From Siphonodentalium dalli (taxonomy: Eukaryota > Mollusca > Scaphopoda > Gadilida > Siphonodentaliidae): 64,000 bases of DNA. Every line of letters begins with the position of its first letter. Within the stretch, counting starts at the first letter, position 1. The stretch lies in assembly GCA_032622095.1 (NCBI GenBank), contig CP136068.1, positions 59,296,025 to 59,360,024 on the forward strand, written 5' to 3'. A program made the translations under genes and the position numbers. Below, one piece after another: positions 1 to 11,571 of this stretch. The notes beneath the pieces are model-generated. The model ran no database searches. It worked only from the letters and a program-made list of their open reading frames with translations, and was not told the DNA's origin.

Positions 1-1562
1 CCCATCTACATGTCAATATTAACATCCATGACAAATTTGATGATGATCAGACTAAAGGTACGACCTGTAGCCCGTGCTAAAGAATTTAGTCATACAAAGA
101 GTAAAATCCAAGATGGCTGCTGGCCGCCATGTTTTTTGGCCGAATGACCCCAAAATTACTTGTTCCCATCTACATGTCAATATTAACATCCATGACAAAT
201 TTCATGATGATCAGACGAACAGTACGACCTGTGGCCCGTGCTAATGGATTGAATTTTGAAATCCAAGATGGCCGCTGGCGGCCATTGTTTTTTTTTCGAA
301 TGACCCCAAAATAACTCGTTCCCATCTACATTCCAATTTCAACAGCCATGACAAATTTTATGATGATCGGACTAAAGGTACGACCTGTAGCCTGTGCTAA
401 AGGATTTAGTCATACAAAGAGTAAAATCAAAGATGCCTGCTGGCGGCCATGTTTTTTGACCGAACGACCCCAAAATGACTCGTTCCCATCTACATGTTAT
501 TATCAACATTCATGACAAATTTTATGATGATCAGACTAAAGGACCGACCTGTAGCCCGTGCTAAAGGATTTAGTCATACAAAGAGTAAAATCCAAGATGG
601 CTGCTGGCGGCCATGTTTTTGGGCCAAATGACCCCAAAATTACTCGTTCCCATCTACATGTCAATATTAACATCCATGACAAATTTGATGATGATCAGAC
701 TAAAGGTACGACCTGTAGCCCGTGCTAAAGAATTTAGTCATGCAAAGAGTAAAATCCAAGATGGCTGCTGGCGGACATGTTTTTTGGCCGAACGACCCCA
801 AAATTACTCGTTCCCATCTACATGTCAATATTAACATCCGTGATAAATTTCATGATGATCAGACGAGCCCATCTTGGATTTCAAAATTCAATCCATTAGT
901 ACGGTCTACAGGTCGTACCATGTTGTTTTTCCGATTGACCCCAAAATGACTGGTTTCCATCTACATGTCAATGTCAACAGCCATGACAAATCTCATAATG
1001 ATCTGACCAAAGGTACGACCTGTAGCCTGTGCCAAAGGATTTAGTAATGCAAAGAGTAAAATCCAAGATGGCTGCTGGCGGCCATGTTTTTTGGCCGAAT
1101 GACCCCAAAACGACTCGGTCCGATCTACATGTCATTGTTAACATCCATGGCAAATTTCAAGAAGATCTGACCAAAGCTACGACCTGTAGCCCGTGCCAAA
1201 ATATTTAATCATGCAAAGAGTAAAATCCAAGATGGCTGCTGGCGGCAATGTTTTTTGGCCGAACGACCCCAAAATGACTCGTTCCCATCTCCATGTCAAT
1301 ATTAACATCCATGACAAATTTCATAATGATGAGACAAACAGTACGACCTGTAGCCTGTGCTAATGGATTGAATTTTGAAATCCAAGATGGCCACTGGTGG
1401 CCATGTTTTTTTTTTCCGTTACCATCTACATGTCAATGTCAACAACCATGACAAATTTCATAATGATCCAACCAAAGGTACGACCTGTAGCCCGTGCTAA
1501 AGGAAATTGTTGACGAATCACGCACACATGCACTCACGGACGACAAAGCCATGGCAATAGCT
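1..1562 (+). mobile_element. Family A pearl/Helentron-like array, 5' end outside window
   Basis: About nine tandem units of roughly 150-165 bp. Each runs from a CCAAGATGGCTGCTGGCGGC block through CGAATGACCCCAAAATGACT and CCCATCTACATGTCAAT to GTACGACCTGTAGCCCGTGC. Units whose spacer ends GCAAAGAGTAAAAT alternate with units ending GGATTGAATTTTGAAAT. The array ends with the family right flank: CAC-rich sequence, GGACGACAAAGCC, then CCATGGCAATAGCT. The terminal hairpin is missing, so the 3' end is truncated near 1562. Short ORFs here are repeat artefacts. Confidence 0.8.
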
Positions 1563-2547
1563 AATAAAATGACATATTGATATACCGGCATCATAAGTTC
1601 ATATGCTCTGAAAAATACTTGGCATGGTCACAGCCATTTTCTTGATGTTTTAACTTTTTCGCACAGAAGTGAAACAAACTCTCTTTATTCCTAACATATC
1701 AGGAATAGATTATTAAACACGGAACAATCTTGTATGTTCCATGCAGTGCAAATGTCTGTTGTTTGTTTGGGACCCAAACACTGTGTTCAATGTTGTATTT
1801 TTTATGACTTCAATTCGTCTTTCTGGGACATATAATGCTCAAGTATTTATCGACCAATATCAATACCGGGAAAAATTAAAAAGCTAATATTAGTAGGTGT
1901 ATTTTGGAGCGTAAAAAACGCCATGTGGCTTTAATTAGTTCATTCTCGTGAATTTTGATCACGATAACTTGAATAAATATCATCAGATTTGTTTATATTC
2001 GGCAAATGAGACTTCATCAACAATGTCTTAAATTAAAATAAATTAAAAAACCAGCGGATTCTGCTACTTTGGATGGGGTTACACCCATTTTCGGGAATTT
2101 TTATCATGATAGAGCAATAACAAATATCCACTGATTTTGTTTATATTCGGTTTGAGACATATTCAACAATGTCCTGATAGAGTTCGAAAACTGGGCCAGT
2201 CCACATATTTTGGGCAGCCCTTAATTAGTTCATTTTTGTGAATTTTTATCGTGATAGTACAATAACTTAGGTGAGGTTGGTTCGCGGGGGATAATTTGAA
2301 TGTCAGACTTCCTCAAAGTGTTGTGTATGATAGCTACTTACAATTAATGTATTTTCAATCCAAGCCCATGTTTTGGCATAGCTACCACAAGTCTGGGTTA
2401 CGTCAGTAGTAAACATTGAGCAAAATACCATTGACCAGCATGAATATAGCTCTAAACTGAGAAACAACAGGACTTCCATCAAAATTATTAGGTAAGCTTG
2501 CATGAGATCCAGAGTGGTAAAAAGAAATTCCACACATTTTTGGAAAC
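1563..2547. other. AT-rich intron sequence, one internal duplication
   Basis: No gene seen. Two diverged copies of an approximately 110-bp segment (around 1930-2040 and 2090-2200) share TTTGTTTATATTCGG and a CAACAATGTC motif. Confidence 0.4.
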
Positions 2548-2762
2548 TACAGTAATGCTCTAAGTAATCGACTCTTTAACCACAGCAGAATTATGGGTAA
2601 CTTTTCAGGATTTAGTAAGAAATATGGCTGTTGCCATTCATCGGAAGCTCTCAGGGAGAGCTTTCCGATGAATGGCAACAAGCCCTATTTCCGACTAAAT
2701 CCTGAAAAGTTACCCATAATTCTGCTGTGGTTAAAGAGTCGATTACTTAGAGCATTACTGTA
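2548..2762. mobile_element. Palindromic Tc1/mariner-like MITE with TA duplication
   Basis: An almost perfect palindrome of 211 bp. It starts CAGTAATGCTCTAAGTAATC and ends with the reverse complement (GATTACTTAGAGCATTACTG), bordered on both sides by TA. The centre is about 2650-2660. TA duplication with CAGT ends fits a non-autonomous Tc1/mariner element. The ORF 2593-2805 is an artefact of the palindrome. Confidence 0.78.
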
Positions 2763-2781
2763 TAGGGGAAAACAAACATAC

Positions 2782-2928
2782 TGGAACTGGACAAGTCTGA
2801 GCTAGTGTCCCTGTGTCTCTTAATTTTCTTGTGTTCCTTCCTTCTTGTTTCATCCTTGGACGTATCAGAGTCTGGAGAAGAATATCGTCGTTTCTTCCTC
2901 TTCTTCTTTTTTGACTTTGTGTCGTTTT
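2782..2928 (-). CDS. CIR1: CIR1-like internal exon, Lys/Arg/Ser-rich tail
   Basis: Internal coding exon of 147 nt. On the minus strand it is preceded by a pyrimidine-rich acceptor (tatctttttag) and followed by a GTATGT donor. Read in phase with the 7297-7391 exon, it encodes a basic stretch: NDTKSKKKKRKKRRYSS, then PDSDTSKDE, then a KEHKKIKRHRD run and serines. This low-complexity basic/Ser-rich sequence is typical of the C-terminal half of CIR1, a nuclear protein known in vertebrates to link RBPJ to a SAP30/HDAC corepressor and to affect splicing. The exon ends about 20 bp from a palindromic Tc1-like MITE (2548-2762). Exon status rests on splice signals and phase agreement. The gene name rests mainly on the 37900-37979 exon. 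Later exons would lie before base 1. Confidence 0.72.
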
Positions 2929-3055
2929 CTAAAAAGATAAAAATAGTTGTAATGCCTCACGGCGATTTGGGTCCATGACTTGATGATTACATACAGGGTT
3001 CGTACACCTTTGTCCCAGTGAAATTCCAGTCTATTTCCAGTATATTCCAGTATAA

Positions 3056-3670
3056 AACAAGAGGTGTGCACTCGAGTGCTAGCATACCCCCACCGTGGCA
3101 AATTCAACCCGCATTATCCGTAAACTCAACCAAAAAGATTTTTAACTTTAAAGAAAAATTCGGACTAATAATATCGTTATGGTGTCACAAGAAGCTTGTA
3201 CAGAAAAAAATATTCAAATCGGTTCATATTTGTTAAAGTTATTAAGTCAGACAGAATTTTCTAAGTCAAAATAAGTCGAAAATGAGGTGTAATATTACGA
3301 AAAACAGTCTGAGCCAATCCCTAGCCGCATCATGTAGAGAGGCTATTGTGAGAAGCATGTATACCAAAAATTATTGAAATCGGTTCATATTTGTTAAAGC
3401 TATTAAGTCGGAAAGAATTTTCTAAGTTAAAACAAGTCGAAAAAGAGGCGTAACTTGAAAAAAAACAGTCGGACCGAACCGCAAATTAGCATCATGCGGA
3501 GGGACCGTCCTAAGAAGATTGCATACAAAAATTTATTGAAATCGGTTCATAGTTGTTCGAGTTATGAGGTTGGACGGACGGACGGACGGACAGATGGACG
3601 GAGAAAGCGTGACGGACGGATGCAGTCAATCCAGTATACCCCCCATTTTCTTCGAAAGTGGGGGTATAAT
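3056..3670 (+). mobile_element. Family B pearl/Helentron-like element
   Basis: The 5' end carries a palindrome (GTGCACTCGAGTGC) followed by ATACCCCCAC. The core has about two units with TTATTGAAATCGGTTCATA and AAGTCGGAC. Next is a GGAC/GGACA tetranucleotide run (about 3571-3615), and the 3' end is CCCCCATTTTCTTCGAAAGT followed by GGGGGTATAAT. ATACCCCCAC near the 5' end and GTGGGGGTAT at the 3' end are inverted copies. Confidence 0.72.
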
Positions 3671-4241
3671 CAGTATAATTATGTGATGTAATACGCTATA
3701 ATACTGATCAACATATATACATGTATAAATAAAATTGGAACCTACAACCTACCATGTAAACATGAAATCTATGTCGGTGTGAACAACTGCTGTTGGTATG
3801 ACTACACCATCTATTATTAGGCAACATGGCGACTGTGGTGTTATTTCTACCAGTAGGCACGATAGCCTAGGCGTAGTGACCAGTAGCAGTACTAGAATAC
3901 TCCCGAGTCCAGAGAGGCTGAGACTGATGAACTGGCTGTACTACTACAAGGTGCTGAATAAATTATGCCCGTTTTTCCAGGACTTTTCCAGTATCACACA
4001 AAAAAAACCGTTTTTCCAGGATATTCCAGTATTCAAAATAATAGTGATCATTTTCAAGTATATTCCAGTATACTGGAAATTCCAGTATAGGAGTACAAAC
4101 CCTGTACATATATCTTGGTACATATTTTGATTATGTTTTGATTATTTTATATGATGATAATATTCCCAGAGTATGTGGTGTGGGGGTGGGGAGGGGAGGG
4201 GGAGTTTGACAACCAATACCAATGTAATTCTGAACATTTAT

Positions 4242-6180
4242 AATGAAAGTATCAATGACACTGTAGCTCAACATGGAAAGGGAATAATTTCATGTGTTAC
4301 AGTCAATGGAGTGATTAGGAATGCGGAAAGTTGAAAGGTCTAAGTAATACTTGATTATCAACATGAAGAGATATATATAAAGTAAAATCCAAGATGGTTG
4401 CTGACCGCTATGTTTCCAATGAAATTCAAAAACATTTGATAGCTTCCATCTAGTAGATCAATATAAAGATTAATATGAAGTTTAGTGATAATCGGATGAT
4501 TTAGTCATGCAAAGAGTAAAATCCAAGCCAGCGGACATGTTTTATGGCTGAATGACCCCAAAATGACTCGCTCCCATCTACATTTCAATGTTAACAGCCA
4601 CACAAAAAGATTTCATGATGATCCGACCAAAGGTACGACCTGTAGCCCATACCAAAACATTTAGTCATGCAAAGAGTACAATCCAAGATGGCTGCCAGTG
4701 GCCATGTTTTATGACCGAATGACCCCAAATTGACTCGTTCCCATCTACATATCAATGTTAACATCCATGACAAATTTCATGATGATCTGACGAAAGGTAC
4801 GACCTGTAGCCCGTGCCAAAGGATTTAGTCATGTAAAGAGTAAAATCCAAGATGCTACTGGCGGCCATGTTTTTTTGCCGAATGACCCCAAAATGACTCG
4901 TTCCCATCTACATGTCAGTATTAACATCCATGACAAATTTCATTATGATCCGACCAAAGGTATGACCTGTAGCCCGTGCCAAAGGATTTAGTCACGCAAA
5001 GAGTAAAATCCAATATGGCTGCTGGCAGCCATATTTTATGGCCGAATGACCCCAAAATGAAACGTTCCCATCTGCAGACGAAAACTCCGGTCTGGGGCCC
5101 GTGCTAATGGATTGAATTTTGAAATCAAAGATGGCCACTGGCAGCCATGTTTTTTTTGCAGAATGACGCCAAAATGACTCGTTCCCATCTAAATGTCAAT
5201 ATCAACAGCCATGACAAATTTCATAATGATCAGACAAAAGGTACGACCTGTAGCCCTTGTATAAGGATTTAGTCATACAAAGAGTAAAATCCAAGATGCT
5301 ACTGGCGGCCATGTTTTATGGCCGAATGACCCCAAAATGATCAATATTAATATCCATGAGAAATTTCATGATGAACCGACCAAAGGTACGACCTGCAGCC
5401 CGTGACAAAGGATATAGTCATGCAAAGAGTAAAATCCAAGATGGCTGCTGGCGCCAAGTTTTTTTTGCCGGATGACCCCCAAATGACTCGTTCCCATCTA
5501 CATGTCAATATTAACATCCATGACAAATTTCATTATGATCCGACCAAAGGTATGACCTGTAGCCCGTGGCAAAGGATTTAGTCATGCAAAGAGTAAAATC
5601 CAATATGGCTGCTGGCAGCCATATTTTATTTGCCGAATGACCCCAAAATGAAACGTTCCCATCCGCATGTCAATATTAAAATCCAAGACAAATTTTTTTA
5701 TCAGATGAAAACTCCGGTCTGTAGCCCGTGCTAATGGATTGAATTTTGAAATCAAAGATGGCCACTGGCAGCCATGTTTTGTTTGCAGAATGACGCCAAA
5801 ATGACTCGTTCCCATCTATATCTGCCAAAGGATTTAGTCATGCAAAGACTAAAATCCAAGATGGCTGCTGGCGGCCATGTTTTTTGGCCGAGCGACCCCA
5901 AAATTATTCGTTCCCATTTACATGTCAATATTAACATCCATGATAAATTTCATGATGATCAGATGAACAGTACGACCTGTAGCCCGTGCTAATGGATTGA
6001 ATTTTGAAATCCAAGATGGCTGCTGGCAGCCATGTTTTTTTCCGAGTGACCCCAAAATGACTCGTTCCCATCTACATGTCAATGTTAACAGCTATGACAA
6101 ATTTCATAATGATCCGACCAAAGGTACGACCTGTAGCCTGTATTATTGACGCCTCACACGCATACACACCTAGATAACTC
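4242..6180 (+). mobile_element. Family A element with left end and about ten core units
   Basis: It begins with the family left end AATGAAAGTATCAATGACAC then TGTAGCTCAAC, continues through core units from about 4380, and stops within the CAC-rich right flank (about 6140-6180) without the terminal hairpin. No coding sequence is supported. Confidence 0.72.
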
Positions 6181-6845
6181 AATACTCACTGATGAGTCGA
6201 AATATCTGACACATGAAGGTGAACCAAACGCAATAAGGATTCCAGGATCATTTGAAGGTCAAAATCCCCCTGTCACACTTTTTAGGTGTACCAACATCAA
6301 GCATCTATTAATGCCATTTTTAAAAGTAATAAAAATTTACACATACGATGAGCAATATAGTCAACGTCAGCAGGAAATAAAACTGGACTGGATTTCATGG
6401 ACCCAAGTTCACCAACTTTGAATGAAACATCCAGAGGGCGCCAACGAGTCAACACCTTCCAGTGACCTTTATATTTAGCTGAGTTCTAGTCATTCATTTG
6501 CGAGGTGAATCTTGGACAAGATTCTCAACATATGAGATATAGAGAGTGTCGATCAACAAGTGGTGCAGCTTAATGAAGAATGGATAGACTGATCGATGAC
6601 TAGGTGATTCCACATTATCTTTCCGAATGTGCAATTTATACCACAAGTCGACATTCGTAATCTGGAATGTTCAAGTAACCACAATGAGGGCATTTTGTGA
6701 TAAAAGCGCCATATTTTACATATATGTACCTGAGATGAAAGTAATCCAAATTCAGAAGAGTGCCAAGACAGAAATTTCCCCTGGTTGCCATGGCAACCAC
6801 CTGGATACAGATACCAAATTCCCATAAAAAACAATGCTAATCCCT

Positions 6846-6940
6846 AATGAAAGTGTCAATGATACTGTAGCTCAACTGGAGAGGGGATAATTTCATGTGT
6901 AAGAGTCAATGGAGCGATTCAGAACTCGGAAAGTTAAATA
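6846..6940 (+). mobile_element. Solitary family A left end
   Basis: AATGAAAGTGTCAATGATAC then TGTAGCTCAACTGG, followed by the usual GGGGATAATTTCATG and the GTCAATGGAGCGATT block, with no core units after it. Confidence 0.65.
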
Positions 6941-7296
6941 TTGGAAAATTGGGGTCAAAGATAAATGTGTTTAGCCATAATGACTGCATAGTCGAAATTA
7001 TGTACGGACCATTATATATTATTAAAATTCCTTGAATTAAAAATACTTACCTGCGTATATTACCATATAAAATACTTGTTTTAAACTAAAAAAGACGATA
7101 CACACCAGCAATCTAATCCCGGTGTACATGCCGTTCGGCTGTGTTGAAGTTGCCATTTGGCCACAGTGTACTTGCCGTTCGACCGAGGTGCTCAACTGCA
7201 GTTATAAACAATGGCCGAATGGCAAATACACTGTGGTGACAATTGACACTTGTTTTGTCCAGTGGGGTATCATTATGAGGAAAGCGAAAGATATAC

Positions 7297-7391
7297 CTGA
7301 ACTCTCTGCCTCTGAATCTGCCTTCTTGTGTTTCTTTTTCTTCTTCTTCACAACATCAACTTTCTCTGTATCTTGTAGTCTGTTCAGTTTT
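7297..7391 (-). CDS. CIR1: CIR1-like internal exon, Lys-rich
   Basis: A 95-nt internal exon on the minus strand. The acceptor is ttgtgcttttag and the donor is TTCAG|GTATAT. It completes the split lysine codon of the 37900-37979 exon and continues K-L-N-R-L-Q-D-T-E-K, then VDVVKKKKKKHKKADSEAES. Human CIR1 has a KL-x-RL-x-KKKKKK pattern at the equivalent place. Its last base (G) pairs with AA at the start of the 2782-2928 exon, giving glutamate, so all three exons are phase-compatible. The plus-strand ORF that covers this site (7122-7406) is a shadow. Confidence 0.78.
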
Positions 7392-8048
7392 CTAAAAGCA
7401 CAATGATACTATTCGAATATCAACGGTGTATAAATTTGAGCAATAAAAAAAATTGCATTTTTGAACAGAGTAATGCAGAGTTCAGTTTCCAATAGAGAGA
7501 CAAAATAAAAAAAATTCAAAGTCAAAAGAGGACTGTAGCTCTGGTAGAAATGAATGGACAAGACCGGTAGTATGTTGGTATCCTTCCCCTGAGCTGTCCT
7601 ATCACAATAACAAATGGTGAGGGGAAAGAACAGTCTGAATATTTCAACTACATGTATTATATATCTAACGTGTCATCCCATATTGAAATCCGTACATTAA
7701 CCAATGGATAACTCAGAATGAACCAAATATAATCTATCGAAACATGCCTCAACCTCTGCATCGGTATATAGTAATTATAAGTAAATAAATTCTAATATAA
7801 TATTTAGATGTCCTGCATTGACTCATGTGGGTGTTGATATGATGCATCTACATCAGGTCGCAGCATGAGAAGGAGTTTGGTATTACATGACCAATTATAT
7901 CATTGCAACATGAAAATATACTGTGAACTGTGACATGCCCACACCCCCTCCCCTCCCCACACCCCTTGCATACTCATCCCCAAAATCTTTATAGTTGTCG
8001 CACACCATTGCATACACAGCAACTTTAATGTCAATATAATATTAATGT

Positions 8049-8208
8049 AATATTATATAGATAATGAATGGCTTGGAGTTGACTATGCCAAAATAGTGGT
8101 CCCGAAGGAGGAATAGTCCACGAGCTGCAGGCAAGTGGACTATTCCTCCTCGAGGACCACTATTTTGGCATAGTCAACGACAAGACATTCATTATTTATT
8201 ATATTATA
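8049..8208. mobile_element. Palindromic MITE-like element
   Basis: Inverted arms of about 70 bp. The left arm includes GTTGACTATGCCAAAATAGT then GGTCC, and GAGGAATAGTCCA. The right arm is the near-exact reverse complement. The loop is about 15 bp (GAGCTGCAGGCA). The terminal part is AT-rich, so no target duplication can be assigned. Confidence 0.6.
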
Positions 8209-8829
8209 TCGAACATTGGTGCCAATTCTCACACAATATCTGTGTCTGATTTTTTCACATTATTATTTACCGTGAATTTTGGAAATCAGTCTCAGATTTT
8301 ACAATTTACGGCAATCTGTTGACGATGGCAGGGGGCATAACTATGTTATTACTTACATCTAACAGCACCTCTTCATGATTCATGCATTTATTGCTATAAA
8401 TACGTCATTAGCAAAGATATTTTTGTGAAAATGTAGAAGTTAACTGGCTTGACTTCGATTAAAACGGAAATGGAAGTTATAAATAACTTCTGCTGGCATT
8501 ACAAAATGAGGACTGGCCGCTTGCCAACCAAATGGACAAACTATTAAATACATTGGCTAGCTATGATCGGACATTTGTTAAATCATTACAATTCACCAAT
8601 AAATCTAATGATATACCGACATTGCAACAAGTATTGTACGTTGTATAGTTTAAGATTGGCCCTATCTTCAGGCGGCAAGCCGATTTCGCGAAATGAGTTT
8701 GTTACTATAAATAGAAAAAGAATAGTAGGAATGTAGGAATCCTACTGGGGTACTATCGTAAGATAGTATAGCAGCGTGCAGCCAATCAGAATGTGAGAAA
8801 GTCAAGTGAGATATAATATATTTGTATAA
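8209..8829. other. No gene or clear repeat
   Basis: Intron sequence with no convincing ORF, splice-bounded exon or tandem repeat. Confidence 0.3.
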
Positions 8830-8960
8830 GGGTCCTGCCCTCATAAGCCCAGCTTTTGTGGGGTCCTGTTGTATATAAAATGTTATTATTCGATAATATC
8901 AAATAAAAACTTATTGAATTGAATTGAATTGAATTGAAAATTGAATTGAATTGAATTGAA
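8830..8960 (+). mobile_element. 3' end of a non-LTR retrotransposon with TTGAA tail
   Basis: GGGTCCTG...CATAAGCCCAGCTTTTGTGG, then AT-rich sequence and ACTTATTGAATTGAATTGAA repeats to about 8958. Short 3' ends finishing in (TTGAA)n are common in LINEs of aquatic animals. Only the tail is present, and no reverse transcriptase was seen. Confidence 0.45.
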
Positions 8961-9007
8961 AACAAAGCACAATGGAATCCAATAATCCATGCCCAAATTA
9001 CAAACTG

Positions 9008-11490
9008 AATGAAAGTGTCAATGAAACTGCAGCTCAACTTGGAAAGGGAATAATTTCATGTGTTACAGTCAATGCAGTGATTAGGAATGTGGAAAGTTGA
9101 AAGGCCTAGTTATGCAAAGAGTGAAATCAAAGATGGCCGCTGGCAGCCATGTTTTTTTGCCGAATGACCCCAAAAAGTCTCATTCCCATTTACATTTCAT
9201 TGTTAACATCCATGACTAATTTCATGATGATCCGACAAAAGATACGACCTGTAGCCTGTGTCAAAGAATTTAGTCATGTAAAGAGTAAAATCCAAGATGG
9301 CTGCTGACGGCCATGTTTTTTGGCTGAATGACCCCAAAATGACTCGTTCCCATCTTCATGTCATTGTTAACATCCATGACTACTTTCATGATGATCCGAC
9401 CAAAGCTACGACCTGTAGCCCATGCCAAAGGATTTAGTCATGCAAAGAGTAAAATCCAAGATGGCTGCTGCCGGCCATGTTTTTTGGCCAAATGACCCCA
9501 AAATGACTCGTTCCCATCTACATGTCATTGTTAACATCCATGACAAATTTCATGATAATCCAAACAAAGCTACGACCTGTAGCCTGTGCCAAAGGATTTA
9601 GTCATGCAAAGAGTAAAATCCAAGATGGCTGGTAGCGGCCATGTTTTTTTGGCCGAACGACCCCAAAATGACTCGTCCCCATCTACATGTCAATATTAAC
9701 ATCGTTGACAAATTTCATGATGATCAGACGAACAGAACAGTACGACTTGTAGCCCGTGCTAATGGATTGAATTTTGAAATTCAAGATGGCCACTGGCGGC
9801 CATACATATTTGTTTGCCGAATGACCCCAAAATTACTCGTTCTCATCTAGATGTCAATGTCAACAGCCATGACAAATCTCATAATGATCCGACCAAAGGT
9901 ACGACCTGTAGCCCGTGCCAAAGGATGATTTAGTCATGTAAAAAGTAAAGTCCAAGATGGCTGCTGGCAGTCATGTTTTTTGGCCCAATGACCCCAAAAT
10001 GGCTCGTTTGCATCTACATGTCATTGTTAACATCCATGGCAAATTTAATGAAGATCCGACCAAAGCTACGACCTGTAGCCCGTGCAGAAGGATTTAGTCA
10101 TGCAAAGAGTAAAATCCAGATGGCTGCTGGCAGCCATGTTTTTTGGCCGAACGACCCCAAAATGACTTGTTCCCATCTACATGTCAATATTAACATCGAT
10201 GACTACTTTCATGATGATCAGACGAACAGTACGACCTGTAGCCCGTGCTAATGGATTGAAATTCAAGATGGCCGCTGGCGGCCATGTTTTCTTGCCGAAT
10301 GACCCCAAAATGACTCGTTCTCATCTAGATGTCATTGTTAACATTCATGACAAATTTCATGATGATCAGACGAACAGTACTACCTGTAGTCCGTGTTAAT
10401 GGATTGAATTTAGAAATTCAAGATAGCCACTGGCGGCCATGTTTTTTTGCCGAATGACCCCAAAATTACTCGTTCTCATCTAGATGTCAATGTCAACAGC
10501 CCTGATAAATCTCATAATAATACGACAAAAGGTACGACCTGTAACCCGTGCCAAAGGTTTAGTCATGCAAAGAGTAAAATCCAAGATGGCTGCTGGCGGC
10601 CATGTTTTTTGGCCGAACGACCCCAAAATGACTTGTTCCCATCTACATGTCAATATTAACATCGATGACTACTTTCATGATGATCAGACGAACAGTACGA
10701 CCTGTAGCCCGTGCTAATGGATTGAATTTTGAAATTCAAGATGGCCGCTGGCGGCCATGTTTTCTTGCCGAATGACCCCAAAATGACTCGTTCTCATCTA
10801 GATGTCATTGTTAACATTCATGATGATCAGACGAACTGTACGACCTGTAGTCCGTGTTAATGGATTGAATTTTGAAATTCAAGATGGCCACTGGCAGCCA
10901 TGTTTTTTTGCCGAATGACCCCAAAATTACTCGTTCTCATCTAGATGTCAATGTCAACAGCCATGATAAATCTCATAATAATATGACCAAAGGTACGACC
11001 TGTAGCCCATGCCAAAGGTTTAGTCATGCAAAGAGTAAAATCCAAGATGGCTGCTGGCGGCCATGTTTTTTGGCCCAATGACCCCAAAATGGCTCGTTCC
11101 CATCTACATGTCATTGTTAACATCCATGACAAATTTAATGAAGATCTGACCAAAGCTACGACCTGTAGCCCGTGCCAAAGGATTTAGTCATGCAAAGAGT
11201 AAAATCCAAGATGGCTGCTGGCAGCCAAGTTTTTTGGCCGAACGACCCCAAAATGACTCGTTCCCATCTACATGTCAATATTAACATCCATGACAAATTT
11301 CATGATGATCAGACAAACAGTACGACCTGTAGCCCGTGCTAATGGATTGAATTTTGAAATCCAAGATGGCCACTGGCCTGTAGCCCGTGCTAAAGGAAAT
11401 TGTTGAAGAGTCACACACGCACACACACACACGGACGACGGATACCAAGCCATGGCAATAGCTCAAACTTTACAAAGTAAAGTTGAGTTA
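9008..11490 (+). mobile_element. Family A element, complete, about 13 core units
   Basis: Left end AATGAAAGTGTCAATGAAAC then TGCAGCTCAACTTGG. Core units from about 9115 to 11395. Right flank with CACACACG and GGACGACGG, then CCATGGCAATAGCTC and the terminal hairpin ACTTTACAAAGTAAAGT followed by TGAGTTA. It is bordered by an approximately 100-bp direct repeat of host sequence (see findings). Confidence 0.78.
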
Positions 11491-11571
11491 ATAATATCAA
11501 ATAAAAACTTATTGAATTGAATTGAAAACAAAGCACAATGGAATCCAATAATCCATGCCCAAATTACAAAC

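Noticed and set aside
3571-3615. GGAC-type repeats as CRISPR or regulatory arrays
   Set aside because: They are simple tetranucleotide runs at a fixed place in each pearl-like element and have no spacers.
8049-8208. Palindrome as a transcription terminator
   Set aside because: This is eukaryotic intron DNA; long AT-ended arms fit a MITE better, and no gene ends nearby.
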